Part shown: positions 35,858 to 47,088 of the stretch, piece by piece
Layout: each line of letters starts with the position of its first letter
Position numbering within the stretch: the stretch's first letter is position 1
Origin: Caballeronia arationis
Lineage (GTDB): Bacteria; Pseudomonadota; Gammaproteobacteria; Burkholderiales; Burkholderiaceae
NCBI RefSeq assembly: GCF_001544975.2
Contig: NZ_FCOG02000010.1
Location: 1 to 64,000 of the forward strand
DNA length: 64,000 nucleotides
Direction: 5' to 3'
Made by a program: the position numbers and the translations under genes
The notes under the pieces: model-generated
Database searches by the model: none
The model's input: the letters and a program-made list of their open reading frames with translations, nothing else
What the model was told of the DNA's origin: nothing

Positions 35858-38800
35858 TCAACCGATCCACCGTCGCGCGTTTTGGAACACGCGCAGCCAC
35901 GGGCTGCCGTCGGTGGTCCAGTCCTCGGGCGTCCAGCTCATCTGCACGTTGCGATGCACGCGCTCCATGTGCGGCATCAGCACCGTGAAGCGGCCATCGG
36001 GCGTCGTCACCGACGTGATGCCTTCCGGCGACCCGTTCGGATTGAACGGATAGCGCTCCGTCGCGTTGCCGCGATGATCGACGAAACGCATCGCGACCAG
36101 CGCCTTCGACGCATCGCCTTGCTGCGAGAAGTCCGCGAAACCTTCGCCGTGGGCGACCGCCACCGGAATGCGCGAGCCTTCCATGCCGGCGAAGAAGATC
36201 GACGGCGAGCTTTGCACTTCCACGAGCGAGAAGCGCGCCTCGAACTGCTCCGACTTGTTACGCGTGAACTTCGGCCACGCATCGGCGCCGGGGATGATCG
36301 ACGCCAGGCTGCTCATCATCTGGCAGCCGTTGCAGATGCCGAGCGCGAACGTATCGGTGCGGCCGAAGAACGCGGCGAACATGTCGGCGAGACGCGGATT
36401 GAAACGGATCGTCTTCGCCCAGCCTTCGCCCGCGCCGAGCACGTCGCCGTAAGAGAAGCCGCCGCATGCCACCGCACCCGCGAAGTCCGCGAGCGTCGCG
36501 CGTCCTTCGAGCAGGTCGCTCATGTGGACATCGTGCGCATCGAAACCCGCGCGATCGAACGCGTAGGCCGTCTCCAGATGCGAATTGACGCCCTGCTCGC
36601 GCAGGATCGCCACGCGCGGGCGCGCTGACTTGATGAACGGCGCCGCCACGTCCTGCGCCGGGTCGAAGCTCAGCACGGGTGTGATGCCCGGATCGCTCGC
36701 ATCCGACAGCGCTTCATATTCCGCATCGGCGCAGGCGGGGTTGTCGCGCAGACGCGCGATGCGCCAGCTCACCTCGCTCCACGCACGATGCAACTCGACG
36801 CGCGACGCTTCATAGATCTTCTTCGCGTCGCGATAGATTTCGATGGTGTCACGCTCGTTCGGCTTGCCGATCACGTGCGAGCACGCCGACAAACCGTGTT
36901 CGCGCAATCCGACGAGCACCGCGTCGCGGTCGGCCGCGCGCACCTGCACGACCGCTCCGAGTTCTTCGGAGAAGAGCGCGCGGATCGTGCGATCGTCGCG
37001 GCGGCCGCTCGTCTGCTTGGCCCAGTCCTTCGCGTCGCCGTAGTCCGACTCGTGGTTCGCGTCGAGCGTCAGCATGTCGACGTTCAGCGACACGCCCACG
37101 TGCCCCGCGAACGCCATCTCGCAGACGGTCGCCCACAGGCCGCCGTCCGAGCGGTCGTGGTAGGCGAGCAGCTTGCCGTCGGCGTTGAGCGACTGGATCG
37201 CGGTGAAGAAGCGCTTGAGATCCTCTGCGTCATCGACGTCGGGCACCGTGTCGCCGACCTGCTGCGTCACCTGCGCAAAAATGCTGCCGCCGAGGCGATT
37301 GCGTCCGCGGCCGAGATCGATCGCGATCAGGACCGTGTCGGCGTCGCGACTCAGTTGCGGCGTCAACTGGCGGCGCACATCTTCGACCGGCGCGAACGCC
37401 GAGATGATCAGCGACACCGGCGACACCACTTCCTTCGCCGCGCCCGTCGCATCCTGCCACTTGGTGCGCATCGACAGCGAATCCTTGCCGACCGGAATGC
37501 TGATGCCGAGCGCCGGGCACAGTTCCATGCCGATGGCCTTCACGGTATCGAAGAGCGCGGCGTCTTCGCCCGCGCTTCCGCACGCCGCCATCCAGTTCGC
37601 GGAAAGCTTCAGCTTGTTGAGCGACTCGATCGGCGCGGCGGCGATGTTCGTCACCGCTTCGCCCACCGCCATGCGGCCCGACGCCGGCGCGTCGATCACG
37701 GCGAGCGGCGTGCGCTCGGCAATCGTCATCGCTTCGCCGCGAAAGCCCGCGTAGTCCATCGTCGTGATCGCGCAGTCGGCGACGGGCACCTGCCACGGAC
37801 CGACCATCTGGTCGCGCGCGGTCGTACCGCCCACCGAGCGATCGCCGATGGTAATCAAAAACGACTTGCTCGCGACCGTCGGGTGCTTCAGCACGTCGAC
37901 GGCAATTTCCGAGAACGTCACGCCCGTCACGTCGACCGGCTCGAACTTCGCCGCTTCGCGCTTCACGTCGCGATGCATCTTCGGCGGCTTGCCGAGGAGC
38001 ACGTCCATCGGCATGTCGACGGGTTCCTGACCGTCGCTTTCGTCGTCGATCAGTTCCAGCTGGCGCTCTTCCGTCGCGACACCCACCACCGCGACCGGGC
38101 AGCGCTCGCGCTCGCAGATGGCTTCGAAGGCCGGCAGATCGGCCGGGGCGATCGCGAGAACGTATCGCTCCTGCGCCTCGTTCGACCAGATTTCGCGCGG
38201 CGACAGCCCCGTCTCTTCGAGTTGCACCTTGCGCAACTCAAAGCGCGCGCCCTTGCCCGCACCATCGACGAGTTCCGGGAACGCATTCGAAATGCCGCCC
38301 GCGCCGACGTCGTGAATCGACAGGATCGGATTCTTCTCGCCCTGCTGCCAGCACGCGTTGATCACTTCCTGCGCGCGGCGCTGGATTTCTGGATTGCCAC
38401 GCTGGACCGAGTCGAAGTCGAGTTCGGCGGTGTTCGCGCCAGTCGCCATCGAGCTGGCCGCGCCGCCGCCCATGCCGATGCGCATGCCCGGACCGCCGAT
38501 CTGAATCAGTAGCGTGCCCGCCGGCAGGTCCATCTTGTGCGTGTGCTGGTCGGAGATGTTGCCGATGCCGCCCGCGATCATGATCGGCTTGTGATAGCCG
38601 CGCACGCGGCCCGCCACGTTCTGCTCGTAGGTGCGGAAGTAGCCGCCGAGGTTCGGGCGGCCGAATTCGTTGTTGAAGGCGGCGGCGCCGATCGGCCCGT
38701 CGATCATGATCTGCAGCGGCGACGCGATGCGGTCCGGCCGGCCATACGGCTCGTTCGCGTCGACGGGATTGCGCTGCGGCACGGGCGTCGCGCTGTCGCG

Positions 38801-39892
38801 GGCGTTTTCCCACTTCTGGCGCGCGTCCGGAAGATCGAGGTTCGACACCGTGAAGCCCGCGAGTCCCGCTTTCGGACGCGCGCCGCGCCCGGTCGCGCCT
38901 TCGTCGCGGATTTCGCCGCCCGAGCCGGTCGCCGCGCCCGCGAACGGCGAGATCGCCGTCGGGTGATTGTGCGTTTCGACCTTCATCAGCGTATGCGTCA
39001 GTTCGACGTTGCGCTCATAGTGCTCGCTGCCGCCGCGCGGGAACCAGCGCTCGGCGATGCCGCCCGCCATGATCGCCGAGTTGTCCGAATACGCGACGAT
39101 CGTGCCTTCGTGATTGAGCTTCTCGGTATTGCGGATCATCTGGAAGAGCGAGATGTCCTGCTTTTCGCCGTCGATGGTCCACTCGCCGTTGAAAATCTTG
39201 TGGCGACAGTGCTCGCTGTTCGCCTGCGCGAACATCATCAGTTCGACGTCGGTCGGATTGCGCTCTAGCGACTTGAACGCATCGACGAGATAGTCGATTT
39301 CGTCGTCCGCGAGCGCGAGGCCGAGTTCCAGGTTCGCCGCTTCCAGCGCGCCGCGACCGTGGCCGAGGATGTCGACGGTTTGCAGCGGCTTGGCCGGCAG
39401 TTCGTCGAAGAGATGCAGCGCGTGATCGCGCGAAGGCGCCACGTTTTCGGTCATGCGGTCGTGCAGCGCCGCCGCGACCTGCGCGCGCGCTTCGTCGGAG
39501 AGCGTTTTCTTGCCGCCGAGCAGGCCGCTTTTCAGGACCACCGTGTATTCGATCCCGCGCTCGATGCGCCGCACCTGCGTGAGACCGCAGTGATGCGCGA
39601 TGTCGGTGGCCTTGCTCGCCCACGGCGAGACGGTGCCGAAGCGCGGCACGACCATGAACGTCGCGACGTTGCCGCGGTCCTTCTGATCCTCGAACGGTGC
39701 GCCGTAGTGCATCAGCGCGTGAATGCGGTTGGTGTCTTCGTCGGTGAGCGGCTCGGCCGAGTTCACGAAGTGCAGATACTGGCCGCGCACGCCGACGATA
39801 TTCGGGTCGATGCGGGCAAGCGTTTCGAGGAGACGAGCCTGACGGAAATCGGAGAGGGCCGAAGCGCCGGGGAAACACGAGAAGTGGGCCAT
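35858..39892 (-). CDS. purL: Phosphoribosylformylglycinamidine synthase
   Basis: 1344-residue single-chain enzyme of purine synthesis, making FGAM from FGAR, glutamine and ATP. The N-terminus [18 protein letters not shown] is the usual start. Two AIRS-like halves carry [22 protein letters not shown] and later [19 protein letters not shown]. The C-terminal glutamine amidotransferase starts at about 1090 ([15 protein letters not shown]) with nucleophile C1187 in GICNGCQMM. The frame is open far upstream, but no family sequence lies there. A TATAAT box lies about 80 bases upstream. Confidence 0.96.
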   Translation of the reverse strand: MAHFSCFPGASALSDFRQARLLETLARIDPNIVGVRGQYLHFVNSAEPLTDEDTNRIHALMHYGAPFEDQKDRGNVATFMVVPRFGTVSPWASKATDIAHHCGLTQVRRIERGIEYTVVLKSGLLGGKKTLSDEARAQVAAALHDRMTENVAPSRDHALHLFDELPAKPLQTVDILGHGRGALEAANLELGLALADDEIDYLVDAFKSLERNPTDVELMMFAQANSEHCRHKIFNGEWTIDGEKQDISLFQMIRNTEKLNHEGTIVAYSDNSAIMAGGIAERWFPRGGSEHYERNVELTHTLMKVETHNHPTAISPFAGAATGSGGEIRDEGATGRGARPKAGLAGFTVSNLDLPDARQKWENARDSATPVPQRNPVDANEPYGRPDRIASPLQIMIDGPIGAAAFNNEFGRPNLGGYFRTYEQNVAGRVRGYHKPIMIAGGIGNISDQHTHKMDLPAGTLLIQIGGPGMRIGMGGGAASSMATGANTAELDFDSVQRGNPEIQRRAQEVINACWQQGEKNPILSIHDVGAGGISNAFPELVDGAGKGARFELRKVQLEETGLSPREIWSNEAQERYVLAIAPADLPAFEAICERERCPVAVVGVATEERQLELIDDESDGQEPVDMPMDVLLGKPPKMHRDVKREAAKFEPVDVTGVTFSEIAVDVLKHPTVASKSFLITIGDRSVGGTTARDQMVGPWQVPVADCAITTMDYAGFRGEAMTIAERTPLAVIDAPASGRMAVGEAVTNIAAAPIESLNKLKLSANWMAACGSAGEDAALFDTVKAIGMELCPALGISIPVGKDSLSMRTKWQDATGAAKEVVSPVSLIISAFAPVEDVRRQLTPQLSRDADTVLIAIDLGRGRNRLGGSIFAQVTQQVGDTVPDVDDAEDLKRFFTAIQSLNADGKLLAYHDRSDGGLWATVCEMAFAGHVGVSLNVDMLTLDANHESDYGDAKDWAKQTSGRRDDRTIRALFSEELGAVVQVRAADRDAVLVGLREHGLSACSHVIGKPNERDTIEIYRDAKKIYEASRVELHRAWSEVSWRIARLRDNPACADAEYEALSDASDPGITPVLSFDPAQDVAAPFIKSARPRVAILREQGVNSHLETAYAFDRAGFDAHDVHMSDLLEGRATLADFAGAVACGGFSYGDVLGAGEGWAKTIRFNPRLADMFAAFFGRTDTFALGICNGCQMMSSLASIIPGADAWPKFTRNKSEQFEARFSLVEVQSSPSIFFAGMEGSRIPVAVAHGEGFADFSQQGDASKALVAMRFVDHRGNATERYPFNPNGSPEGITSVTTPDGRFTVLMPHMERVHRNVQMSWTPEDWTTDGSPWLRVFQNARRWIG

Positions 39893-40366
39893 TGTGACGG
39901 TGCGTCGATGACGTCGATGGGCCGTTTTGTCCATTGCAGACGAAGCGGCGTGAGGCGAAGGGAAGACCCGGATTATAACCGGAAGTGTCTCGAAATCGGC
40001 CGGGCACCCCGCCGGGAGCGCCCGCCGATGCCGCTCGCCGGGCTTCGCCGCCGCGCCGCACGGTGTATCGAAATGAGCGCCGGGAGAAAAATTCGCGTAT
40101 TTTTTTCGAATCCCGTGCAACGCCGGCCACCGCTGGTTCGCACGATTGCGGCAAGCGGCGCCGCCCGTGCGTGACGGCTGCCGAGGCGTCCCGGCGACCG
40201 TCGTTTGGCGCTATCATGGCGCGCTTTCCCCGGGCGGGCGGGCCTTTCGAACGTCGCCGGCCCGTCGATTTCACGGCATTGGCCGCGGCTCGCGTCCATT
40301 CGCAGGAAGCCGCGCACTACACGCCACACAACACGCAAGTCTCACGCCCTCGGGCGACAAAGAATC
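39893..40366. other. Intergenic region between divergent purL and an FAD enzyme gene, 474 bases
   Basis: Long open frames cross this stretch in several frames, but they have no signal peptide, ribosome site or family motif and extend real genes only by chance. The recognisable elements are the purL -10 box at 39972-39977 and an AT-rich patch at about 40085-40112. Confidence 0.5.
39972..39977 (-). promoter_or_regulatory. Consensus -10 box of purL within CCGG arms
   Basis: Minus strand TATAAT, embedded in CCGG-T-TATAAT-CCGG. The expected -35 position is not consensus (GCCGAT), so an activator may be needed or the CCGG arms may matter. The leader would be about 75 bases. Confidence 0.45.
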
Positions 40367-41644
40367 ATGGATGTAATCGTCATCGGCGGCGGGATCGGCG
40401 GAATCGCCACCGCTTACCAGTTGCATGCGGCCGGGCACCGCGTATGCGTGATCGAGCGCCACGCGACCGTTGCACAGGGCGCGACCTACGGCCATGGCGG
40501 TCCCATGCTGCCGACGCCGCTCGACGTCTGGTTCGGCCCGACCTTCATGGGCTCCCGCAGCGCCGCGAAGACGGGCATCGTCTTCAGGCCGGGTTTCGAC
40601 TCCGCCGCGCGCGATTTCGCGAAGAAACTCGCGCTCCTGCGCGAACCGGAGGCGTTCACCGCCCAGTACGCACGTCTCAGGCCTCTCGTCGAGTTGTCGC
40701 GGCGCGTGATCGGCGAGATCGAAGCGGCGTTTGGCCTCGATTGCGAGCAGCGTCGCGGCGTACTGCACGTGTTTCGCCGTCCGCGGGAGCTCGAACAGGC
40801 GGCCGCGGCCATCGATCTGCTCCGGCGCTTCGAGGTGCCGCATCGCGTGCTGAGTCCCGCCGAGTGCGCCGCCGCCGAGCCGTCCGTGCCGGAAGATCCG
40901 CCCTTCGCCGGCGGCGTCATGCTCGACGACGAGCGCACCGCAAACTGTCCGCTCTTCACGAAGCAACTGAAGCAGATCCTGGAAGAACGCGGCGTGCAGT
41001 TCCGGCTCGGCCGCGAGGTCGCGTCGATCCATCTCGACAACGGCGGTGTGGCCGTCGAACTGATGCCGATCGCCGGCGTGCAGTACGACCGCGTCACGGC
41101 CGACGCGATCGTCGTGGCGGCGGGCATCGGCACGCCGGCGCTCGTGTCGCGCGTGAACGGCAAACTGCCGCTCCATCCGCTGCGCCTGCACAGCCTCACC
41201 GCGCCGATCGCCTACGAGGAGCACGCGCCGCACATCACGATCGTCGATTCGGTCAAGCGCATCGCGATGACGCGCGTCAACCAGCGCCTGCGCGTCGCGG
41301 GCGCGGGAGTCCTGCAGAGCGAGGCGAAGACGCTCAAGCCGCTTGGCGCCGGACTCGCCGACCGCGTGTTCGCGCTCCTCGGGCAAGGCACGCATGACTG
41401 GGTGCCGGGCGCCGCGAAAGTGTCGGCGGCGCGGACGTGGGAAGGCTTGCGCCTGTTGTCGCCGGACGGGCTGCCGGTCGTCGGCGCGACGGGCCACGCA
41501 CGGCTTTTCGTCAACGCCGCGCATGGCCCGGCGGGCTGGGGCCTCGCGTGCGGCTCTGCTAAAGTGGTCGCGGATCTCGTTTCCGGGCTCACCCCCGACA
41601 TTCCCGCCGATACCCTCGCGGCGTTGCGCATCGACCGGTTCTGA
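40367..41644 (+). CDS. FAD-dependent D-amino-acid dehydrogenase-like oxidoreductase
   Basis: 425 residues of the DAO/DadA superfamily. It opens MDVIVIGGGIGGIATAYQL with the dinucleotide motif G-G-G-I-G-G at 7-12, has the DadA-like YGHGGPMLPTPLDVWFGP, and closes with GLRLLSPDGLPVVGAT and HGPAGWGLACGSAKVVADLVSG. It probably oxidises D-amino acids and passes electrons to the respiratory chain at the membrane. The dadA symbol is not used because several paralogues exist in this group. Start fixed by the FAD motif; the ribosome site is weak. Confidence 0.88.
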   Translation: MDVIVIGGGIGGIATAYQLHAAGHRVCVIERHATVAQGATYGHGGPMLPTPLDVWFGPTFMGSRSAAKTGIVFRPGFDSAARDFAKKLALLREPEAFTAQYARLRPLVELSRRVIGEIEAAFGLDCEQRRGVLHVFRRPRELEQAAAAIDLLRRFEVPHRVLSPAECAAAEPSVPEDPPFAGGVMLDDERTANCPLFTKQLKQILEERGVQFRLGREVASIHLDNGGVAVELMPIAGVQYDRVTADAIVVAAGIGTPALVSRVNGKLPLHPLRLHSLTAPIAYEEHAPHITIVDSVKRIAMTRVNQRLRVAGAGVLQSEAKTLKPLGAGLADRVFALLGQGTHDWVPGAAKVSAARTWEGLRLLSPDGLPVVGATGHARLFVNAAHGPAGWGLACGSAKVVADLVSGLTPDIPADTLAALRIDRF

Positions 41645-41703
41645 CCGCACGGCGATGCGGGGCGCGAGCGTCCGGCCGATGCCGCTCATCACGCCATTTC
41701 GCC

Positions 41704-43254
41704 ATGACCTCGTCCCGATCGCCCTACCACACCCCGAACGACGACGCCCTCGCTCTCCTCACGCTCGACGAGCTGCGCTCGCTCGAAGCGCGCGCAGCCA
41801 GCGCGCTGCCCGCGCACACGCTGATGGCGCGCGCGGGCGCCGCCGCCGCGCAATTTCTCCTCGACTCCGACCAGCATTCGCCCGAGCGCCAGTCGCTGCC
41901 CGTGTGGATCGTCGCGGGCCCGGGTAACAACGGCGGCGATGCGCTCGTGCTCGCCGCCGAACTGCGAAAAGCGGGCGTGGCCGTCGAAGTGTGCATGCCT
42001 GTCGAAGTCAAGCCGGACGACGCCCGCTGGGCGCTCGATTCCGCGCGCGCGGCCGGCGTGCCGATCGCGAGCGGGCCGCCGGAGTCGCTCGCGGGCTATA
42101 GCTGGGTCGTCGACGGCATGTTCGGCATCGGGCTGGCGCGACCGCTCGACGGCGTGTTCGCCGAGATCGCGACGCGCCTCGCGCGCCGCTCGCGCGAGGA
42201 CGGCGGCGTGCTCGCGCTCGATATCGCCAGCGGCCTGAACAGCGACACCGGCGAAGCGGTGAGCGGCGGCCCGGCCGTGCGCGCGACGCATACGATCAGC
42301 TTCATCGGCGCGAAGCCGGGGCATTACACGGCGCATGGCCGCGACCTGACGGGCAAGCTGTATGTCGCGACGCTCGACGTTGATCCGCCCGCGCAGCCGT
42401 CGATCGTGCTCAACGCGCCTTCGCTTTTCGCGACGCATCTGCCGCCGCGCGACTACGCGAGCAACAAGGGCACGTTCGGCACGCTTGCCGTGATTGGCGG
42501 CGATACCGGCATGTGCGGCGCGCCGATACTCGCCGCGCGCATGGCGCTCTACGGGGGTGCGGGCAAGGTCAACGTCGCGTTCCTGGGCGAGGGCGCCCCG
42601 CCCTACGACCCGCCTCATCCGGAACTGATGCTGCATCACGTCGACGGCTTCGCACTCGACAAGATGGACGCGCTCGCGATCGGCTGCGGAATGGGGTCGA
42701 ACGATCGCGCGAAACGCGTGCTCGCCGACGTACTCGCGCTCGACGTGCCGAAGCTCCTCGACGCCGACGCGCTCAACCTGATTTCCCGCGACGACGCACT
42801 GGCCGCGCGCGTCGCCGCGTGTGGTGCGAAGGGTGATCCGTGCACCCTGACGCCGCATCCGCTTGAAGCGGCGCGCCTTCTCGGCCGCGACGTGAAGGAC
42901 GTGCAGAGCGACCGCATCGCCGCCGCGCGGCAGCTTGCGGCGCGGTTTGCCGCCGTCGCCGTGCTGAAAGGCTCGGGCACCGTGATCGCGTCACCCGACG
43001 GACGCGTCGCGATCAATCCGACCGGCAACGCCGCGCTCGCGACGGGCGGCACGGGCGACGTGCTCGGCGGATTGATCGGAGCATTGCTCGCACAGCGGCT
43101 GCCCGCGTACGAAGCCGCGCTGGCGGGCGTCTATCTGCACGGTCTCGCGGCACAGGTGTTGACCGACGAGGGCGAAGGCCCGGCGGGCCTCACGGCCGGC
43201 GAACTCGCGCCCAAGGTCCGCAGCTTGTTGAACCGCCGCTTCTATTCGAGCTGA
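41704..43254 (+). CDS. nnr: Bifunctional NAD(P)HX epimerase / ADP-dependent dehydratase
   Basis: 516 residues that repair hydrated NAD(P)H. The N-terminal YjeF_N domain has [16 protein letters not shown] (72-87) and [15 protein letters not shown]. The C-terminal ribokinase-like YjeF_C domain has [21 protein letters not shown] and the phosphate-site [11 protein letters not shown], with the catalytic Asp at 452. The two-domain order matches E. coli YjeF/Nnr. It lies 59 bases after the FAD enzyme gene. Confidence 0.95.
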   Translation: MTSSRSPYHTPNDDALALLTLDELRSLEARAASALPAHTLMARAGAAAAQFLLDSDQHSPERQSLPVWIVAGPGNNGGDALVLAAELRKAGVAVEVCMPVEVKPDDARWALDSARAAGVPIASGPPESLAGYSWVVDGMFGIGLARPLDGVFAEIATRLARRSREDGGVLALDIASGLNSDTGEAVSGGPAVRATHTISFIGAKPGHYTAHGRDLTGKLYVATLDVDPPAQPSIVLNAPSLFATHLPPRDYASNKGTFGTLAVIGGDTGMCGAPILAARMALYGGAGKVNVAFLGEGAPPYDPPHPELMLHHVDGFALDKMDALAIGCGMGSNDRAKRVLADVLALDVPKLLDADALNLISRDDALAARVAACGAKGDPCTLTPHPLEAARLLGRDVKDVQSDRIAAARQLAARFAAVAVLKGSGTVIASPDGRVAINPTGNAALATGGTGDVLGGLIGALLAQRLPAYEAALAGVYLHGLAAQVLTDEGEGPAGLTAGELAPKVRSLLNRRFYSS

Positions 43255-43308
43255 AACGGCAGGAATCGAGGCGAACGACGTTGCAAGCCATCGTTCATGC
43301 ATCGTCGC

Positions 43309-43314
43309 TATACT
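43309..43314 (+). promoter_or_regulatory. Candidate -10 box of pgi
   Basis: TATACT (five of six) lies 125 bases before the pgi ATG in a 184-base gap. A TTGCAA upstream is 22 bases away, too far for a normal -35. Confidence 0.3.
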
Positions 43315-43438
43315 CATCAGTGGACCGCGCACCTGCTTCGCGTCTCGCGGGCATTCGCACGGAACGTTCCCTTCAGCCATTGACGGCCATGAAGACACAT
43401 CGAAGCAACTCAAGCCAACTCAAGCCAATCGGACCGCT

Positions 43439-45061
43439 ATGACGCTCAATTCGCTCCCTGCCTGGTCGGCGCTCCAGTCCCATTACGACGAAATCTCCGG
43501 CGAGCGCCTGCGCGACTGGTTCGCGCCGCAAAACGACACCGCGCCGACGCGCGCCGAGCGCTTCACGTTCGACGGCGGCGGCCTCGCCATCGACTTCTCG
43601 AAGAACCGCATCACCGATGCGACGCTCAAGCTGCTCGTCGACCTGGCGCGGCAGGCGAAGGTCACCGAACGCCGCGACGCGATGTTCGCGGGCGACATCG
43701 TCAACATGACCGAGCATCGCGCGGCACTGCACACGGCGTTGCGTGCCACCGCCGACGACGCCCCGTTCCAGCAGCAGGTCCGTGCCGAGAAGGCGAAGAT
43801 GGCCGCGTTCGCCGACAAGGTCCGCGACGGCTCGTGGACGGGCTATACCGGCAAGCGCATCCGGCACGTGGTGAACATCGGCATCGGCGGGTCGGACCTC
43901 GGGCCGAAGATGGTCGTGCATGCGCTGCATCATCTGGCCTCGCCGGAACTGGACACGCACTTCGTGTCGAATGTCGACGGCGCCGATCTCTACAACGTGC
44001 TGCAGACCATCGACGCCGAAGAGACGCTCGCGATCATCGTGTCGAAGACCTTCACGACGCTCGAAACGATGACCAACGCGCGCTCGATGCGCGACTGGTT
44101 CACGCAGCAAGGCTGCCCGGAAAATGCGTTGTCGAAGCACTTCGTCGGCGTGTCGGCGAATCCGGAGGAAGTGGTCAAGTTCGGGATCGCGAAAGAGAAC
44201 GTGTTCGAGATGTGGGACTGGGTCGGCGGCCGCTATTCGCTGTGGTCGGCGGTCGGCCTGTCGATCATGATCGCGGTGGGTCCGAAGAACTTCGACGGAC
44301 TGCTCGAAGGCGCGCACATGATGGACGAGCATTTTCGCACCGCGCCGCTCGAAAAGAACCTGCCCGTGCTGATGGGCATGATCGGCATCTGGTATCGCAA
44401 CTTCTTCGGCTCGCAAAGCGACCTGGTCGCGCCGTATTCGGAAGCGCTGCATTTCCTGTCCGCGTATCTGCAGCAGCTGGAAATGGAGAGCAACGGCAAG
44501 TCGGCGCGGCTCGACGGCACGATGGTCGATTACCCCACTGCCGCCGTCATCTGGGGCGAGCCGGGCACGAACGGCCAGCACGCATTCTTCCAGATGCTGC
44601 ACCAGGGGCCGACCATCATCCCGATCGACTTCATCGCGGTGCTGACGCCCGAACATCCGCTCGTCGATCATCACGCGAAGCTGCTCGCGAACTGCTTCGC
44701 GCAGAGCGAGGCGCTGATGCTCGGCCGTACGCTGGAAGAAGCGAAGAAGGTGGCAGGTCCCGGCAAGGAAGAACTCGCGACGCACCTTAGCTTCCCCGGC
44801 AATCGCCCGACCACGACCATCCTGCTCGATGCGCTCACGCCGCAGACGCTCGGCGCGCTGATCGCGCTTTACGAGCATAAGGTGCTCGTGCAGGCGTCGG
44901 TGTGGGACATCAATCCGTTCGACCAGTGGGGCGTCGAGCTGGGCAAGATTCTCGGCAAGGTCGTTGAGGCCGACATCACCGCGGCAAGCGCCGATCCCGC
45001 GAAGCACGATTCGTCGACATCGACGCTGATTGCTCGTGCGCGCAAGGCATTGAAACGCTGA
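43439..45061 (+). CDS. pgi: Glucose-6-phosphate isomerase
   Basis: 540 residues interconverting glucose 6-phosphate and fructose 6-phosphate. Family signatures: the [13 protein letters not shown] substrate loop, [25 protein letters not shown] and [17 protein letters not shown], with the C-terminal [23 protein letters not shown]. Length is typical of the bacterial two-SIS-domain enzyme. It converges with an ATPase gene. Confidence 0.97.
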   Translation: MTLNSLPAWSALQSHYDEISGERLRDWFAPQNDTAPTRAERFTFDGGGLAIDFSKNRITDATLKLLVDLARQAKVTERRDAMFAGDIVNMTEHRAALHTALRATADDAPFQQQVRAEKAKMAAFADKVRDGSWTGYTGKRIRHVVNIGIGGSDLGPKMVVHALHHLASPELDTHFVSNVDGADLYNVLQTIDAEETLAIIVSKTFTTLETMTNARSMRDWFTQQGCPENALSKHFVGVSANPEEVVKFGIAKENVFEMWDWVGGRYSLWSAVGLSIMIAVGPKNFDGLLEGAHMMDEHFRTAPLEKNLPVLMGMIGIWYRNFFGSQSDLVAPYSEALHFLSAYLQQLEMESNGKSARLDGTMVDYPTAAVIWGEPGTNGQHAFFQMLHQGPTIIPIDFIAVLTPEHPLVDHHAKLLANCFAQSEALMLGRTLEEAKKVAGPGKEELATHLSFPGNRPTTTILLDALTPQTLGALIALYEHKVLVQASVWDINPFDQWGVELGKILGKVVEADITAASADPAKHDSSTSTLIARARKALKR

Positions 45062-45071
45062 GCGCTTCAAG

Positions 45072-45100
45072 GGGCGCCGTTTTCGTACAGGACGGCGCCC
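45072..45100. terminator. Hairpin between converging pgi and the ATPase gene
   Basis: GGGCGCCGT (45072-45080) pairs with ACGGCGCCC (45092-45100) around an 11-base loop. Short T-containing tails on both sides are weak, so termination efficiency is uncertain. Confidence 0.5.
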
Positions 45101-45107
45101 GTGTGGT

Positions 45108-45809
45108 TTACACGCCGAGGCCGTTCACGAGCCGCCCTGCTTCGATCGTCACCGTCGCATCGCAGCGCCCGGCGAGTTCGGTGTCATGCGTGACGAGCAC
45201 GAGCGTCGCGCCGTTGCGGCGGTTCATTTCGAACATCAGGTCGATGATCGCGTAGCCGGTCGCGGCGTCGAGGCTGCCGGTCGGTTCGTCGGCGAAGAGG
45301 ATGGCCGGATGCGTGACGAACGCGCGCGCAAGCGCGACGCGCTGCTGTTCGCCGCCCGACAGCAGCTTCGGATAGTGCCCCGTGCGTTGTGCAAGCCCGA
45401 CCTGGTCGAGCAGCGACCGCGCACGCGCCGCGATCTCGCGGTGCGGCATCTCAGCGCGCAACTCGAGCGGCAGCATCACGTTTTCGAGCGCCGTGAGATG
45501 CGGCATCAACTGGAACGACTGGAACACGAAACCGACCGAGCCGCTGCGGAGCGCGGCGCGCCCGTCTTCGTCGAGTTCCCCGAGTTCCTTGCCGAGCAGG
45601 CGAACCGAGCCCTCGCTCGCGCTGTCCAAACCGGCGAGCAAGCCGAGCAGCGTCGACTTGCCCGACCCCGATGCGCCGACGATTGCCACGCTGCTGCCCT
45701 TCGGAATCGCCAGGTCGATCTGATCGAGGATCGTCAGTTCACCTGTTGCGTCCTTGACCCGCTTGCTCAATCCCCGTACTTCGATGACTGGTTCGATATT
45801 GTTTTGCAT
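45108..45809 (-). CDS. LolD/YbbA-type ABC transporter ATP-binding protein
   Basis: 233 residues. Walker [10 protein letters not shown] at 45-53, signature [14 protein letters not shown], Walker [14 protein letters not shown]-loop LVLVTHD. The MacB/LolD-like pattern points to a mechanotransmission or lipoprotein-handling exporter rather than an importer. In E. coli the equivalent ybbA is divergent from tesA, as here, and is followed by its permease ybbP. Here no permease follows; the next gene is pgi on the other strand. The ATG at 45809 shares bases with the tesA ATG; a TTG four codons upstream is possible. Confidence 0.93.
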   Translation of the reverse strand: MQNNIEPVIEVRGLSKRVKDATGELTILDQIDLAIPKGSSVAIVGASGSGKSTLLGLLAGLDSASEGSVRLLGKELGELDEDGRAALRSGSVGFVFQSFQLMPHLTALENVMLPLELRAEMPHREIAARARSLLDQVGLAQRTGHYPKLLSGGEQQRVALARAFVTHPAILFADEPTGSLDAATGYAIIDLMFEMNRRNGATLVLVTHDTELAGRCDATVTIEAGRLVNGLGV

Positions 45810-46491
45810 GGAAAACTTCAAGGTGAACTGGGACGCACGCGCTGCGGTGCTCGTGACGCTGGCGGCGCTTGCGCTGACTGCGGGATCGCCACTCGCCCAT
45901 GCGGCGGACGCACAGGCTGCTCAGTCGAAGCCGACGATCGTCGTGCTCGGCGACAGTCTCTCCGCTGAATACGGCCTGCCGCGCGATACGGGCTGGGTCA
46001 ACCTGCTGCGCGAGCGCCTCGCCAAAGAGCGTCTCGATTATAGCGTCGCCAATTCGAGCATCAGCGGCGACACCACGAGCGGCGGGCTAGCCCGGCTGCC
46101 GGCGGTGCTGAGCCGCCTGAAGCCGGCGGTCGTCGTGGTCGAACTGGGCGCGAACGATGCGCTGCGTGGCGTGCCGCTCGCGACGACCGAGGCGAATCTT
46201 CGGTCCATCGTCGAACGATCGGAGGCCGCGCACGCGAAGGTTTTACTCATCGGCATGTACGTTCCTCCCAATTACGGCCCCGACTACTCGCAAAAGTTCC
46301 ACGGCGTCTACGAGCAGTTGTCGAAAGAGAAAAAAGTGCCGCTCGTCCCGTTCCTGCTGGCCGGGATAGCTGACAAGCCCGCCATGTTTCAGGCCGACCA
46401 GATCCATCCAACGGTTCAGGCCCAGCCCTTGCTATTGGAAAACGTCTGGCCAAACCTGAAACCGCTGCTGGGCGCGACGGCCTCCAGATGA
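45808..46491 (+). CDS. tesA: Multifunctional lysophospholipase/arylesterase (SGNH)
   Basis: 227 residues. A signal peptide (about 1-32) exports an SGNH hydrolase: block I GDSLSAEYGLP (S50), block II SISGDT (G89), block III GANDALRG (N117), block V D198-x-x-H201 in ADQIHP. TesA hydrolyses lysophospholipids, thioesters and aryl esters in the periplasm. The start is not strongly marked by a ribosome site. It is divergent from the LolD-like gene, an arrangement conserved with E. coli. Confidence 0.94.
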   Translation: MENFKVNWDARAAVLVTLAALALTAGSPLAHAADAQAAQSKPTIVVLGDSLSAEYGLPRDTGWVNLLRERLAKERLDYSVANSSISGDTTSGGLARLPAVLSRLKPAVVVVELGANDALRGVPLATTEANLRSIVERSEAAHAKVLLIGMYVPPNYGPDYSQKFHGVYEQLSKEKKVPLVPFLLAGIADKPAMFQADQIHPTVQAQPLLLENVWPNLKPLLGATASR

Positions 46492-46632
46492 TTCGTTGAC
46501 ATGAGTCGGGAGACCACGGCGCCGGGCACATTTCAGACAAAACGCGGAACAAGGCCATGATTCAGGTATCTGAGACTTTCGCGTCACTCTTAAAACCCGG
46601 CTCCGCAGTGAGCGCCCCAACAAGGAGGTAAC

Positions 46633-46974
46633 GTGAAATATTTATCCCTTCTCGCCATGACCGTTGCGATCTCGGCGTGTGCCGCCCAGCCGCCCGCAGG
46701 TGTGCAGCAGGTGGGCACGAGCCAGAAGGCTCCGAAAGTCGTCGCGCAGTGCATCTCGCAGAAATGGGCTGACAAGTCGCAGCAGCAGGTCGTGTCGCAG
46801 AATACGCTCGCCAATGACCAGGCCCTCGATGTCTACGTTCCGGGCCAGCAGCCGCCTGCGGGCGCCGCAGCGGTCGTGCGTCCCAACTGGACGGGTCCGG
46901 GCTCGTGGGTCGGCTTCCGTGCCTCGGGCGCGGCCGGCAGCGAAGCAACCGGCGATATCCAGACTTGCCTGTAA
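46633..46974 (+). CDS. Small predicted lipoprotein, function unknown
   Basis: 113 residues with a GTG start; AAGGAGG directly upstream (46622-46628) decides it. The signal ends in the lipobox I-S-A-C with the lipidated Cys at 16. The mature part begins AAQPPAGVQQV and holds two further Cys (QCISQKW and the terminal TCL) that could pair. It ends in a glycine-rich WTGPGSWVGFRASG segment. I do not recognise the family with certainty. It has its own terminator. Confidence 0.82.
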   Translation: MKYLSLLAMTVAISACAAQPPAGVQQVGTSQKAPKVVAQCISQKWADKSQQQVVSQNTLANDQALDVYVPGQQPPAGAAAVVRPNWTGPGSWVGFRASGAAGSEATGDIQTCL

Positions 46975-47023
46975 TTCACGAGTCGCGTCCACGCGACCGC
47001 TGACGCTCAAACGCTCAAGCGAC

Positions 47024-47060
47024 AAAAAGCCCCGCTGGTTTTCACCAGCGGGGCTTTTTT
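47024..47060 (+). terminator. Intrinsic terminator of the small lipoprotein gene, also facing ppiD
   Basis: AAGCCCCGCTGGT (47027-47039) pairs over 13 bases with ACCAGCGGGGCTT (47044-47056), loop four bases, T-run after it and A-run before it. Confidence 0.93.
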
Positions 47061-47088
47061 TCATTGGCCCTGATTTCGCCCTGATCGC

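Noticed and set aside
39893..40120. N-terminal extension of purL by about 76 codons
   Set aside because: The family N-terminus MAHFSCFPG starts at 39892 and the extension contains the likely promoter.
46496..46524. Perfect TTGACA at 46496-46501 as a promoter for the small lipoprotein
   Set aside because: The -10 position 17 bases downstream reads GCGCCG, so it is not a promoter.
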